A DNA stretch of 64,000 nt from an uncultured Draconibacterium sp. (GTDB lineage Bacteria > Bacteroidota > Bacteroidia > Bacteroidales > Prolixibacteraceae), in assembly GCF_963676815.1 (NCBI RefSeq), contig NZ_OY781365.1:4746501-4810500 (forward strand). Reading direction: 5' to 3'. A program made the translations under genes and the position numbers. Position 1 is the stretch's first letter. Every line of letters starts with the position of its first letter. The notes under the pieces are model-generated. The model ran no database searches and was not told the origin of the DNA. It was given only the letters and a program-made list of their open reading frames with translations. This document shows positions 26,461 through 35,570 of the stretch, piece after piece.

Positions 26461-27702
26461 CTAATTAGCTTTTACGATGCGAGCGACAAAATCTCTTGGG
26501 CCGGCTTTAACACGCACGATGTAAATCCCCTTTTTCAGGTGAGCCAATGAAAGGAGTGATTGTTTCCCTTCAAATAATTCAAGGTGTTCCAATCTTCCAT
26601 TCATGTCATAAATTTTAAGCGAATATTCCGGGAAATTGTCTGCCGACTCCGGAAGCACAATATTGCATTCGTCAACAACCGGATTGGGATAAACAAGTAA
26701 TTTATTCTCGCCTGTTTTTGCAAATGGCTGGTCATCAACCACAATGTAATTGTACGGATCGCGCCAGTCTCTTATGTTGTTTGTATCGTTATCGGGTAGC
26801 GGACTGCTGCTGCCCATCGGGTTTAACAGCGATGTGCCGCATTTTTCGGTATCGCAACTGTTGTCGAGGCCGTCAGCATCAAAATCCAGGTTCGAGAAAT
26901 TCAGTTCCGGAACTTTGTCATTATCCAAATCAAAGGCTTCAATGTAATCTAAAATTCCATCGTTGTCAGAATCAATATCCTGAAAATCCGGAATCCCATC
27001 CATGTCGGTATCAATTTGCTCGTAATAATCTCCACCTTCTGCCGGATCAAAAGCATCATCCCAGCCATCTTTATTATGGTCGCAAAGCAGTAGTGATTTG
27101 CAGAATCCTTCCGCTTGCCATTCTTCAAAATCGGTAATTCCGTCGTTATCAGAATCAATGTCGAGGTAATCAGGAATTCCATCCTGATCGGTATCAACAG
27201 TATCATCTCCTTCGTGCACATCCAGAATTCCATCGTTGTCATCATCCATATCGATGCTGTTTATAATCTGGTCGCAATCGTTATCGTCGTCAATAACAAT
27301 TGTAAGCTGCGCTTCGGAATAAATAGTCGGATGACTTACGCTGCTGAGTCGGTATTTCAAGGTAATATTTCCACGAAAACCTGATGGACTGCCATAAGTG
27401 AAATTACCTTGCGGGCCGCACGAAAAATTCCCAACTGCAGGCGGATCGATTGTACTAAGCCAAAACGAATCCTGAACGTAGGTATCGTTACTCAGCAGGT
27501 TCCCGGAAACCGAATACTTTCCACAGCCTAAGCCGAGAATAAAAGTATCGTTAACCGCAATCGGCTGTTCAATTGCTGACTGGTGTGAGTGATAGACAAA
27601 GGGATAACAAGAATCGCTAAAGTCTGCAGGCTTCGATGCGAATGCCCACGAGAAAATGCCATGTGTCAGTACACATAACAAACCCAAACCTATTTTTTTC
27701 AT
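26461..27702 (-). CDS. Secreted thrombospondin-type-3-repeat protein with T9SS sorting domain
   Basis: A 413-residue exported protein: signal peptide (GLGLLCVLTHGIFSWAFA), a cadherin-like or Ig-like N-terminal region with an INVDDTF-like repeat start (IAVNDTFILGLGCGKYSVSGNLLSND), then thrombospondin type 3 calcium-binding repeats between residues about 145 and 300 (DMDDDNDGILD, DTDQDGIPDYLDIDSDNDG). It ends with a type A C-terminal sorting domain (LLVYPNPVVDECNIVLPE to KKGIYIVRVKAGPRDFVARIVKAN). The protein should be secreted by the type IX system and anchored at the surface. It binds calcium by family knowledge; its role is unknown. Confidence 0.9.
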   Translation of the reverse strand: MKKIGLGLLCVLTHGIFSWAFASKPADFSDSCYPFVYHSHQSAIEQPIAVNDTFILGLGCGKYSVSGNLLSNDTYVQDSFWLSTIDPPAVGNFSCGPQGNFTYGSPSGFRGNITLKYRLSSVSHPTIYSEAQLTIVIDDDNDCDQIINSIDMDDDNDGILDVHEGDDTVDTDQDGIPDYLDIDSDNDGITDFEEWQAEGFCKSLLLCDHNKDGWDDAFDPAEGGDYYEQIDTDMDGIPDFQDIDSDNDGILDYIEAFDLDNDKVPELNFSNLDFDADGLDNSCDTEKCGTSLLNPMGSSSPLPDNDTNNIRDWRDPYNYIVVDDQPFAKTGENKLLVYPNPVVDECNIVLPESADNFPEYSLKIYDMNGRLEHLELFEGKQSLLSLAHLKKGIYIVRVKAGPRDFVARIVKAN

Positions 27703-27873
27703 CTTGTTTTTTATCTGGGGGCAAATATATCAGAGTTGTAAGCGTCAGGTCTTTAGAATGTGTTTAAATAGCTTGTAGTTATTAACATCACTTGTTTAAA
27801 AACGTGAATTTGCTCCAAGTCTTAAATTTTTCAGGTTTCGCTTTAAAATAAAATAGAAACCACCGAATAGTTT

Positions 27874-27881
27874 TATCTTTG
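27874..27881 (+). promoter_or_regulatory. -7 promoter element of the fumarase gene
   Basis: TATCTTTG matches TAnnTTTG exactly and lies 27 bases before the ATG, which would give a leader of about 20 bases. No clear -33 TTTG was found at the usual distance. Confidence 0.5.
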
Positions 27882-27908
27882 ATGGAAAATTAATTTAACC
27901 GATATAAG

Positions 27909-29513
27909 ATGGCAGATTTTAAATATCAAAAACCATTTCCAATTTTAAAAGACGATACTGAATATCGTTGCATTACAAAAGATTATGTGTCGACCATTGA
28001 AGTTGATGGCCGCGAGATTTTAAAGGTTGACCCAAAAGGTTTGGAAGAACTGGCCAAAGAAGCATTCACCGATGTTTCGTTTTATTTACGCGCTTCGCAC
28101 CTTGAAAAACTGGCTAAAATTCTGGAAGACCCGGAAGCAACCGATAATGACAAATTTGTGGCACACACCATGCTGATGAACCAGGCAGTTTCTGCCGAGG
28201 GCGAATTACCAACCTGCCAGGATACAGGAACAGCAATTGTTATTGGTAAAAAAGGTGAAGATGTGTACACCGGTGCAAACGATGCAGAAGAGCTTTCGAA
28301 AGGTATTTTTGCCACATACGCCGACAGGAACTTGCGTTATTCGCAGGTAGTTCCTTTCACGATGACAAAAGAGAAGAATACCGGAACGAATCTTCCTGCA
28401 CAAATCGATCTTTACGCCGAGCAAGGCAACAAATACGAATTTTTATTTGTAACAAAAGGTGGCGGTTCAGGTAACAAAACCTTCCTTTATCAGCAAACCA
28501 AATCGTTGCTGACCGAGGAAAACCTCACCAAATTTGTACAGGAAAAAATTATGGACCTGGGTACTTCTGCATGTCCTCCTTATCACCTGGCACTGGTTAT
28601 TGGAGGTACTTCTGCCGAAGCAACATTGGCTACTGTTAAAAAGGCATCAGCTGGTTATTTAGATCATTTACCAACCGAAGGAAATGAAGGTGGCCAGGCT
28701 TTCCGCGATTTGGAGTGGGAAGAAAAAGTAACCAAAATTTGCCAGGAAAGTGGAGTAGGTGCACAGTTTGGCGGAAAATATTTTGTACACGATGTACGTG
28801 TTATCCGCTTGCCACGTCACGCAGCTTCGTGCCCGGTAGGTTTGGGTGTAAGCTGTAGTGCCGACCGTAACATAAAAGCAAAAATTACCAAAGAAGGTAT
28901 TTTCCTGGAGCAATTGGAGAAAAATCCGGCGCGTTTCTTGCCCGCAAAAGCACCTTCAATGAGTCCGGCAATCGATATTGATTTGGATCAGGGAATGGAC
29001 AAAGTATTGGCAGAATTGACAAAATACCCAACAAAAACACGTTTGAACCTGAGTGGTACTTTAATCGTTGCACGCGATATTGCACATGCGCAAATCAAAC
29101 AAATGCTTGACGAAGGCAAACCAATGCCGGAATACTTTAAAAACCACCCGGTGTATTATGCAGGTCCTGCAAAAACACCAAAAGGAATGGCATCAGGTAG
29201 TTTCGGGCCAACAACCGCAGGACGCATGGACCCTTATGTTGAAGAGTTCCAAAGCCATGGCGGATCGATGATTATGCTGGCAAAAGGAAACCGCTCGCAA
29301 GCTGTTACCGATGCATGTAAAAAGCACGGAGGTTTCTACCTCGGTTCAATTGGCGGACCGGCAGCAATTTTGGCCAAAAACAGTATCAAATCTGTTGAGG
29401 TTGTCGATTTTGAAGACCTTGGAATGGAAGCAGTTCGCAAGATCAAAGTGGAGAACTTCCCGGCATTCATTATTGTTGATGATAAAGGAAACGACTTCTT
29501 TAAAGAATTATAA
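27909..29513 (+). CDS. fum: Class I fumarate hydratase (iron-sulfur)
   Basis: A 534-residue oxygen-sensitive fumarase that interconverts fumarate and malate in the citric acid cycle. The alpha part carries the cluster cysteines in [31 protein letters not shown] and [15 protein letters not shown]. The beta part has the [15 protein letters not shown] and KGNRSQAV active-site blocks and the [12 protein letters not shown] end. Both parts are fused in a single chain as in E. coli FumA/FumB. It is monocistronic between a promoter element and a strong terminator. Use of a class I enzyme fits an anaerobic or microaerobic lifestyle (inference). Confidence 0.95.
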   Translation: MADFKYQKPFPILKDDTEYRCITKDYVSTIEVDGREILKVDPKGLEELAKEAFTDVSFYLRASHLEKLAKILEDPEATDNDKFVAHTMLMNQAVSAEGELPTCQDTGTAIVIGKKGEDVYTGANDAEELSKGIFATYADRNLRYSQVVPFTMTKEKNTGTNLPAQIDLYAEQGNKYEFLFVTKGGGSGNKTFLYQQTKSLLTEENLTKFVQEKIMDLGTSACPPYHLALVIGGTSAEATLATVKKASAGYLDHLPTEGNEGGQAFRDLEWEEKVTKICQESGVGAQFGGKYFVHDVRVIRLPRHAASCPVGLGVSCSADRNIKAKITKEGIFLEQLEKNPARFLPAKAPSMSPAIDIDLDQGMDKVLAELTKYPTKTRLNLSGTLIVARDIAHAQIKQMLDEGKPMPEYFKNHPVYYAGPAKTPKGMASGSFGPTTAGRMDPYVEEFQSHGGSMIMLAKGNRSQAVTDACKKHGGFYLGSIGGPAAILAKNSIKSVEVVDFEDLGMEAVRKIKVENFPAFIIVDDKGNDFFKEL

Positions 29514-29538
29514 GAATATTTCGACAATAACTATAATA

Positions 29539-29564
29539 AAACCTTCGGAGTTTATCCGGAGGTT
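29539..29564 (+). terminator. Rho-independent terminator of the fumarase gene
   Basis: AAACCTTCGGA and TCCGGAGGTTT form an eleven-base stem with one G-U pair around a GTTTA-type loop and run into eight T residues ending near 29570. Confidence 0.92.
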
Positions 29565-29921
29565 TTTTTTATGCTCAACACCGTACAAAAAAGAAAACGG
29601 AAAGTAGTCAGCATCCACTCTCCGTTATCAGTTATAAATCTATGCGAAAGATTTTGTGCTAAATATAATTGTTTGTTTTAGTTATTTAAAAAATGACTGG
29701 TTGCAATTAAGCTGTTATTGAGCATGTTGTAAAAGAGTAATTAGTACTTTTTAGAAAGTTTGTAGAAGGCGGGTAATTACATAAGTTTTAGAAAATCAGC
29801 GTAAAAAGTAAAACATGACTGTACTTTTTTGTTGAAATAATCAATGTTTTATTAGCTCCAAAATTTCAAATGAGTAAGAGAAATTGTCCATTTTTAGATT
29901 AGCTGTTAATAATTAATTGAT

Positions 29922-29952
29922 TTTGCCGAATGTGATGAAAACTTTAGCTTTG
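29922..29952 (+). promoter_or_regulatory. Bacteroidota promoter for the dehydrogenase/GH106 pair
   Basis: TTTG (29922-29925), a 19-base spacer and TAGCTTTG (29945-29952) match the -33/-7 consensus. This predicts a start near 29959 and a leader of about 80 bases. Apart from this and the fumarase terminator I see nothing in the 527-base gap 29514-30040. Confidence 0.65.
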
Positions 29953-30040
29953 GCATACTTTAAAAAATACGTATGAAGTGAATCCCGGATTTTTGGGACT
30001 CGTTCCGTATGATTCTTCATAAATAAACAATTATAGACGA

Positions 30041-30925
30041 ATGAAAAAAGATATTACAATTGGCTGGATTGGTACCGGAGTTATGGGAACTTCAATGCTG
30101 GGCCATTTAAAACAGGCAGGTTATTCGTGTACCACATATACACGAACAAAGAGTAAAGCAGAATCGCTGTTGGAAAAGGGCGTAAATTGGGCGGATAGTC
30201 CGGCAGAAGTGGCTGCGGTTTCCGATGTCATTTTTACTATTGTTGGCTTTCCGAAAGATGTTCGCGAAGTATACTTTGGTGAAAATGGTATTCTGGCAAA
30301 AGCAAAGCCGGGTGCCATTTTGGTTGATATGACGACCACAGAACCCAGTTTGGCCGTTGAAATTTATGAAGCAGCAAAAGCTAAAAATATCCAATCGGTT
30401 GATGCTCCGGTTTCGGGCGGTGATGTTGGTGCAAAAAACGGAACACTTTCAATAATGGCCGGTGGAGACAAAGAAGCTTTCGATAAAGTTTTTCCCTTGT
30501 TCGAAATCATGGGAAAACAGATTGTTTACCAGGGAGCAGCCGGATCGGGGCAGCATACAAAAATGTGTAACCAGATAACCATTGCCGGAACGATGATCGG
30601 TGTTTGCGAAGCTTTGTTGTATGGTCATAAAGCCGGTCTGGACTTGCCAACTATGCTTTCATCAATTAGTGGTGGAGCAGCCGGATGTTGGACTTTAGAT
30701 AACCTGGCTCCCCGTATTGTAAATCGCAACTTCGATCCCGGATTTTTTGTGGAACATTTTATTAAAGACATGGGTATTGCCCTGAAAGAGGCGGAAGCAA
30801 TGGGCCTCTCGTTGCCTGGGCTGGCCTTGGTAAAACAACTGTATCTGGCAGTTCAGGCGCAGGGTCATGGTAAATTGGGAACGCATGCATTAACACTGGC
30901 CTTGGAAAAATTATCAGGCTTATAG
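30041..30925 (+). CDS. 3-hydroxyisobutyrate-dehydrogenase-family NAD(P)-dependent oxidoreductase
   Basis: A 294-residue beta-hydroxyacid dehydrogenase. Motifs in order: cofactor loop [16 protein letters not shown] (residues 7-22), substrate-binding block [22 protein letters not shown] (about 120-141), and the catalytic lysine in [12 protein letters not shown]. The family includes 3-hydroxyisobutyrate, tartronate semialdehyde and succinic semialdehyde reductases, which cannot be told apart by eye. It lies 44 bases before a GH106 rhamnosidase on the same strand and probably shares its promoter, so a role in handling sugar-derived acids is possible. Confidence 0.92.
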   Translation: MKKDITIGWIGTGVMGTSMLGHLKQAGYSCTTYTRTKSKAESLLEKGVNWADSPAEVAAVSDVIFTIVGFPKDVREVYFGENGILAKAKPGAILVDMTTTEPSLAVEIYEAAKAKNIQSVDAPVSGGDVGAKNGTLSIMAGGDKEAFDKVFPLFEIMGKQIVYQGAAGSGQHTKMCNQITIAGTMIGVCEALLYGHKAGLDLPTMLSSISGGAAGCWTLDNLAPRIVNRNFDPGFFVEHFIKDMGIALKEAEAMGLSLPGLALVKQLYLAVQAQGHGKLGTHALTLALEKLSGL

Positions 30926-30969
30926 TCGGGAAGCTCTCCATTCAAACTTAACTTTCAAAATCATCAGCT

Positions 30970-33921
30970 ATGAAAAGAATATTGTTTTTGGTACTTATTG
31001 TTTCTTTGTTTTGGCAATCGTGCTCACAAAAAGATAATGCCGAAAAGGCCGCGAAAGACCAGATCAGTTACAGCGAAACAAGAGCCAATTTTGAAAATCC
31101 GTCACGTGAATATGGCGTTAATTGCTGGTGGTGGTGGTTGAATGGAAATGTAAATAAAGCAGCTATCACGAAAGATTTGGAAGCCATGAAATCCAAAAAC
31201 TTTCAGGGCGCGATGATCTTTGATGCGGGTGGTCATAACCAGCGTGGAAATAAAGACATCCCGAAAGGACCGTTGTACGGTTCGGATGAGTGGAACGAAC
31301 TCTTTGTATTCGCACTTGATGAGGCCAAACGATTGGGTTTAACAATGGGATTTAATATTCAAAGTGGCTGGAACCTCGGTGGGCCGCGTGTAACGCCTCA
31401 GTATGCTGCCAAACAATTGACTTTTTCCGAAACGAAAGTAGAAGGAGGGAAGATTGTTTCTCTTAAATTAGAGCAGCCCTTTACCAGAGACGACTTTTAT
31501 AAAGACATTACGATTCTTGCTTTTCCGTTAAAAGATGCCGCGAAAACCGATGAGGTGATTACCGATCTTGATTACAAACTGGGCTTTCATGAGTTGGGTG
31601 GTTCTGCACCCGATTGCAGATTCCTGCTCTTTAATGATCCTGAAAAGGATAAAGGAGAAAATGCGGAAAATTACACTATTAATAAAGACGATATCATTCA
31701 GCTTGATGCATTTGTAGCTGAAGACGGAACATTAAACTGGGATGCGCCTGAAGGCAACTGGAACATAATGCGGGTTGGTTACACATGTACCGATGCTGAA
31801 GTGTCAACATCGAGTGGCGACTGGCAGGGCCGCGTGTTGGATTACATGAGCGAAGAGGCTTTTGATTTTTACTGGAACGACGTAGTGGAGCCAATTTTTG
31901 AAGCTGCCGGCGATCATGTTGGAACAACTTTGAAATACATGGAAACCGACAGTTGGGAGTGTGGTGGCATGAACTGGACAGATAAATTTGTACAGGAATT
32001 TACGGATTACCGTGGTTACGATGTGATAAATTACTTGCCGGTTGTTGCCGGATACATTGTTGATGATGTAAATACGACAAATGCCTTTTTGGCCGATTTC
32101 AGAAAAACACTGGCCGACCTGGTTGCTGAAAAACATTACAAGCGTTTTCAGGAATATGCACACCATTATAACATGGGTGTTCAGCCCGAATCTGCAGGTC
32201 CACACGCCGGACCAATGGACGGCATTAAAAACTACGGTTACAATGATATTGTAATGAGTGAGTTTTGGGCACCGTCGCCACACCGTCCGCGCGACGAAAA
32301 CCGTTTTTTCCTGAAACAGGCTTCTTCCGCAGCGCATATTTACGGAATTAAAATAGTTGGAGCCGAAAGTTTTACTACGATTGGTCCACATTGGAACGAT
32401 GAATTGTGGCACGATCAGAAATCATCATTCGACCATGAAATTTGCGCCGGATTAAACCGCATGTACTTTCATACTTTTACCTGTTCGCCACCCGAAATGG
32501 GTTTGCCGGGTCAGGAGTATTTTGCGGGAACGCACGTAAATCCGCAGGTTACCTGGTGGAATGAATCAGGACCATTTATCGATTATATGCAACGTGTACA
32601 GGCCGTTGTGCAGGAAGGCAAATTTGTTGCCGATGTGCTGTATTATTACGGCGATCATGTGCCGAATGTATTTCCATACAAGCATTCCGATCCTGCCGGA
32701 GTCATGCCCGGTTATGATTACGATGTAACCGATGAAACGATATTCTTACAATTAAAAGTGGATAACGGAAAAGTTGTCGTTCCCGGAGGAATTGAATACC
32801 GTGTTTTGGTTTTACCCGATCATAAAGTTCTGTCGTTGGCAGTGCTTGAAAAACTGGAGGAGTTGGTAAATCAGGGAGCTACTGTTATTGGAAGTAAAGC
32901 TGAAAGTACAATCAGCCTGGTTGGAGGAAAAGCAGCAAACGACAAATTTCAATTGCTTACAGAAAAATTATGGGGAAGTGATGTCGCAGCTGAAGGTGCA
33001 CATGAATATGGCGCTGGAAAAGTTGTTTGGGGTGTTACTGCCCGCGAATACTTATTATCGCAAGGAGTTGAACCAGATTTTGAAGTTAAAGGCAACAACA
33101 GTACCACTGACTTCGACTACATTCATTATACAATCGGAAAAACACAGGTGTATTTTGTGTCGAATCAAACTGCTGAGAAACAAAAAATAACGGCAGCTTT
33201 TCGTTTAAGCGGAATGCAACCTGAACTTTGGGATGCCAACACGGGTAAGATTCGCAATGCCATGGCGTTTAAACAGGCCAATGGTAAAACCGAAGTACCG
33301 CTAACGCTTGAACCTTACGGATCGGTTATGGTGGTTTTTAACGCGGCAATTCCTGCCGACCGTCAAGGTGTAGAAGCACGGAATTATCCTGGCTACAAAA
33401 CCGTTAAAAATATTGATGGTGAATGGGAATTGTTTTTTGATCCGGAGTGGGGTGGTCCCGGAAAAGTTGTTTTCCCGGAATTGGCCGACTGGTCGAAATC
33501 TGATGATCAGGGAATAAAATATTATTCAGGTAAGGTAGACTACACAAAAACATTTAACCTGGATTTTGCAGCGGAAAAGGGCAACGACTATTTCCTTCAG
33601 TTGGAAACGGTAAAAGATGTGGGTATTGCTGAAGTTACTGTTAACGGAAAATACAAGGGAATTACCTGGACAAAACCTTTCCGTGTAAACATTAGCGATG
33701 TGCTGCAACAAGGCGAAAATACCTTGGAGATAACTGTTGTAAACTCGTGGTTTAACCGTGTTGCAGGAGATGAAATTCTGGATGATCAGAAAAAATACAC
33801 ATCGACCAACATTGTAATTTCGAACGATTTTCTGGGAAGAAAACGGCCTGAAATTAATCTGGAACCATCCGGGTTATTAGGTCCGGTAACCATTCGCAAA
33901 AGTGTTTGGGAAAACGATTAG
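30970..33921 (+). CDS. GH106-family alpha-L-rhamnosidase, putative lipoprotein
   Basis: A 983-residue exported glycoside hydrolase with a lipoprotein-type leader (ILFLVLIVSLFWQSC, Cys18). The N-terminal YGVNCWWWWLNGNVNKAAITKDLEAMKSKNFQGAMIFD is the hallmark of GH106-like enzymes. A TIM-barrel region includes TLKYMETDSWECGGMNW and MGVQPESAGPHAGPMDG, and C-terminal beta-sandwich domains include a galactose-binding-like module (YFLQLETVKDVGIAEVTVNGK). GH106 enzymes release terminal L-rhamnose from pectins and other rhamnose-rich glycans. It probably sits on the cell surface or faces the periplasm. The lipobox is loose (WQSC), as is common in Bacteroidota. Confidence 0.9.
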   Translation: MKRILFLVLIVSLFWQSCSQKDNAEKAAKDQISYSETRANFENPSREYGVNCWWWWLNGNVNKAAITKDLEAMKSKNFQGAMIFDAGGHNQRGNKDIPKGPLYGSDEWNELFVFALDEAKRLGLTMGFNIQSGWNLGGPRVTPQYAAKQLTFSETKVEGGKIVSLKLEQPFTRDDFYKDITILAFPLKDAAKTDEVITDLDYKLGFHELGGSAPDCRFLLFNDPEKDKGENAENYTINKDDIIQLDAFVAEDGTLNWDAPEGNWNIMRVGYTCTDAEVSTSSGDWQGRVLDYMSEEAFDFYWNDVVEPIFEAAGDHVGTTLKYMETDSWECGGMNWTDKFVQEFTDYRGYDVINYLPVVAGYIVDDVNTTNAFLADFRKTLADLVAEKHYKRFQEYAHHYNMGVQPESAGPHAGPMDGIKNYGYNDIVMSEFWAPSPHRPRDENRFFLKQASSAAHIYGIKIVGAESFTTIGPHWNDELWHDQKSSFDHEICAGLNRMYFHTFTCSPPEMGLPGQEYFAGTHVNPQVTWWNESGPFIDYMQRVQAVVQEGKFVADVLYYYGDHVPNVFPYKHSDPAGVMPGYDYDVTDETIFLQLKVDNGKVVVPGGIEYRVLVLPDHKVLSLAVLEKLEELVNQGATVIGSKAESTISLVGGKAANDKFQLLTEKLWGSDVAAEGAHEYGAGKVVWGVTAREYLLSQGVEPDFEVKGNNSTTDFDYIHYTIGKTQVYFVSNQTAEKQKITAAFRLSGMQPELWDANTGKIRNAMAFKQANGKTEVPLTLEPYGSVMVVFNAAIPADRQGVEARNYPGYKTVKNIDGEWELFFDPEWGGPGKVVFPELADWSKSDDQGIKYYSGKVDYTKTFNLDFAAEKGNDYFLQLETVKDVGIAEVTVNGKYKGITWTKPFRVNISDVLQQGENTLEITVVNSWFNRVAGDEILDDQKKYTSTNIVISNDFLGRKRPEINLEPSGLLGPVTIRKSVWEND

Positions 33922-34216
33922 TTACTTCCCAATAATCGTTTAGATTATCGTTTGCCCAGGAAATTTAAAAAGTACGGTTTTTAATGAGGAGCAGCTGGTC
34001 AGTTTTGCATCAGCCGAAATGATATTTTAACCCACTGAAACTAATATTCATCGCATAGAATTGGTTTTGGGCCTAAATTCCGTTCGATTAACCTGAAGAT
34101 TTCGTATTGGTTAAATATCTAGTGAATGTATAAAATAGCAGCTTTTTTTGTATAATAATGAATAGGATCATTGTTTCTTGAGAGCTATCATTTTTCCAAT
34201 TGTAATAGCTTGCATT
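33922..34216. other. Intergenic region at left edge of the accessory island
   Basis: About 295 bases without a convincing gene. A weak six-pair hairpin (ATAATC/GATTAT, 33932-33948) follows the GH106 stop and may help termination. No cassette-type border motif (TTTGTTA-N4-CTGG) is seen here. Confidence 0.5.
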
Positions 34217-34858
34217 TTAGTTATTCAAATAACGCTCAACTTTTTTATCAACAGATTCTTCAAGCGTGAGTAAGAATACCGCCGCCCAAAGTCGGTTGTT
34301 ACTGTTATCGAAATCAAACTCGTTGTGATTGGTTAAAAATCCTGCAACAACAGATGGAGACAAAGAACCCGCAATTTCAATAGTCTGGTAATACGCTTTG
34401 TAATTCGCATTTGTTTTGCCAAGTTTTCGAATAAGTTTTGCATAGTCGCCTACACTCTTCAGGTCGAGCGAAATAAAATTCTCAGGGTAGTACAAGGTTG
34501 TATCGCTTGTTTTTACCATTCGCGATGTAGTTTGTTTAATCCATATTTTATTGAATACAGTGCTATCGATATGAAACAGGAATTTGTATTTCATTTCTTC
34601 ATCAAAAGCCCAGTTGTAGTTTCCATGGGCAGAATTTTCGTGAAGAGAGTCGAGATAATGATGATAAGCTTTATCCATTTCCTGAATGTCAGTTTTTGCC
34701 ACCACCAGGCTGTCGACAAACGAAATAATATGTGCCAATTCTTTGCTTTCTTTTTTGTTAAAATATTTATCAATTTGCTTTGAACTGATAGCATTTTGCC
34801 CAACACATAAATGGGCAATTGTTAGCATCATACTTAGTGTAAAAAGTAGCTTTTGCAT
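34217..34858 (-). CDS. Secreted hypothetical protein
   Basis: A 213-residue protein with a signal peptide (LLFTLSMMLTIAHLCVGQ) and a mixed alpha/beta mature part without cysteines. I do not recognise a family. Stretches such as YHHYLDSLHENSAHGNYNWAF and YKAYYQTIEIAGSLSPSVVAGFLTNHNEFDF look like a folded periplasmic or surface protein. It has the same strand as the cassette-like genes to its right and may be the oldest or last member of that series. Its start lies 55 bases after the stop codon of the next gene. Confidence 0.6.
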   Translation of the reverse strand: MQKLLFTLSMMLTIAHLCVGQNAISSKQIDKYFNKKESKELAHIISFVDSLVVAKTDIQEMDKAYHHYLDSLHENSAHGNYNWAFDEEMKYKFLFHIDSTVFNKIWIKQTTSRMVKTSDTTLYYPENFISLDLKSVGDYAKLIRKLGKTNANYKAYYQTIEIAGSLSPSVVAGFLTNHNEFDFDNSNNRLWAAVFLLTLEESVDKKVERYLNN

Positions 34859-34913
34859 AGTTGTTTTTGTTTGATTGTCATTGATTTCGTTAATTCCCAG
34901 TAATGATTTTACT

Positions 34914-35366
34914 CTAATTTATTTTCTTAATAGTCATTGCATAGTTGTAGCTTTTGTCGATTGTTATCCATTTGATTTTGTATCCTTTATAAACAAATTC
35001 CTTTTGTGGAAGAGTAATACTTCGTCCAGGCTTTTCTTCTGCGTATCGTACCATCATTGGAATTTCAGAGAAAGGGCAATTGGAGGGTGGTTGCGGTGCT
35101 TTTTTTAGACTTGCTGTATATCTTTTTCCATTTACGATATATTGAAACTCATAGGTTTTACTTGACATTCTCCCCTGAGGATAGACATAATAAGCGATTG
35201 TCTCTTTCCCATTTTCTTTTAAATATTCATTCCATTTTTTAGCCTGTCTGTCACCGATTATGAAAAAAGGAGAAATTACCGACAGAATAATCAATATCGC
35301 CAACGCAAAATGTTTGAATTTTGGTTCAACCTCCTCTTTTTTATATTTCGATGTTTTTTTAGTCAT
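34914..35366 (-). CDS. Single-pass membrane protein of unknown function, first ORF after element A
   Basis: A 150-residue protein with a basic N-terminus, one membrane segment (HFALAILIILSVISPFFII, about residues 20-38) and an extracytoplasmic beta-rich domain (YVYPQGRMSSKTYEFQYIVNGKRYTASL), resembling DUF3592-like or small immunity-type membrane proteins. The ATG is only about seven bases from the TAACGGT border of repeat element A. That closeness is what a gene-cassette arrangement would give. Function unknown. Confidence 0.6.
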   Translation of the reverse strand: MTKKTSKYKKEEVEPKFKHFALAILIILSVISPFFIIGDRQAKKWNEYLKENGKETIAYYVYPQGRMSSKTYEFQYIVNGKRYTASLKKAPQPPSNCPFSEIPMMVRYAEEKPGRSITLPQKEFVYKGYKIKWITIDKSYNYAMTIKKIN

Positions 35367-35372
35367 TGAACC

Positions 35373-35566
35373 TTAACGGTTTGGCTATGCGTAGTGCGGG
35401 ACTTTGAAACGTTTCACTGTCAGGCTGCCACTGAGCCAATTCGTTTATTCATATTTTTGTTTTTATAGCCAAATCGTCAAAGACGAATTGGCGTTGTTGC
35501 TACGAAGAACTGCGGTTGAATTACCCGCTGAACCCCGCATTACATATAGCTTTTGTTAACGCCTGG
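35373..35566. repeat. Cassette-border inverted-repeat element A (attC-like)
   Basis: Borders TAACGGT (left) and TTTGTTA-N4-CTGG (right). Inner arms 35384-35400 and 35534-35550 pair over 17 positions, with all three differences being A/G or C/T changes that allow G-U pairs. A second perfect 10-base inverted repeat (GCCAATTCGT/ACGAATTGGC, 35435-35444 and 35483-35492) lies inside. The element starts right after the stop of the PLD gene. Related elements lie at 37260 and 41480. Confidence 0.75.
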
Positions 35567-35570
35567 TTTT

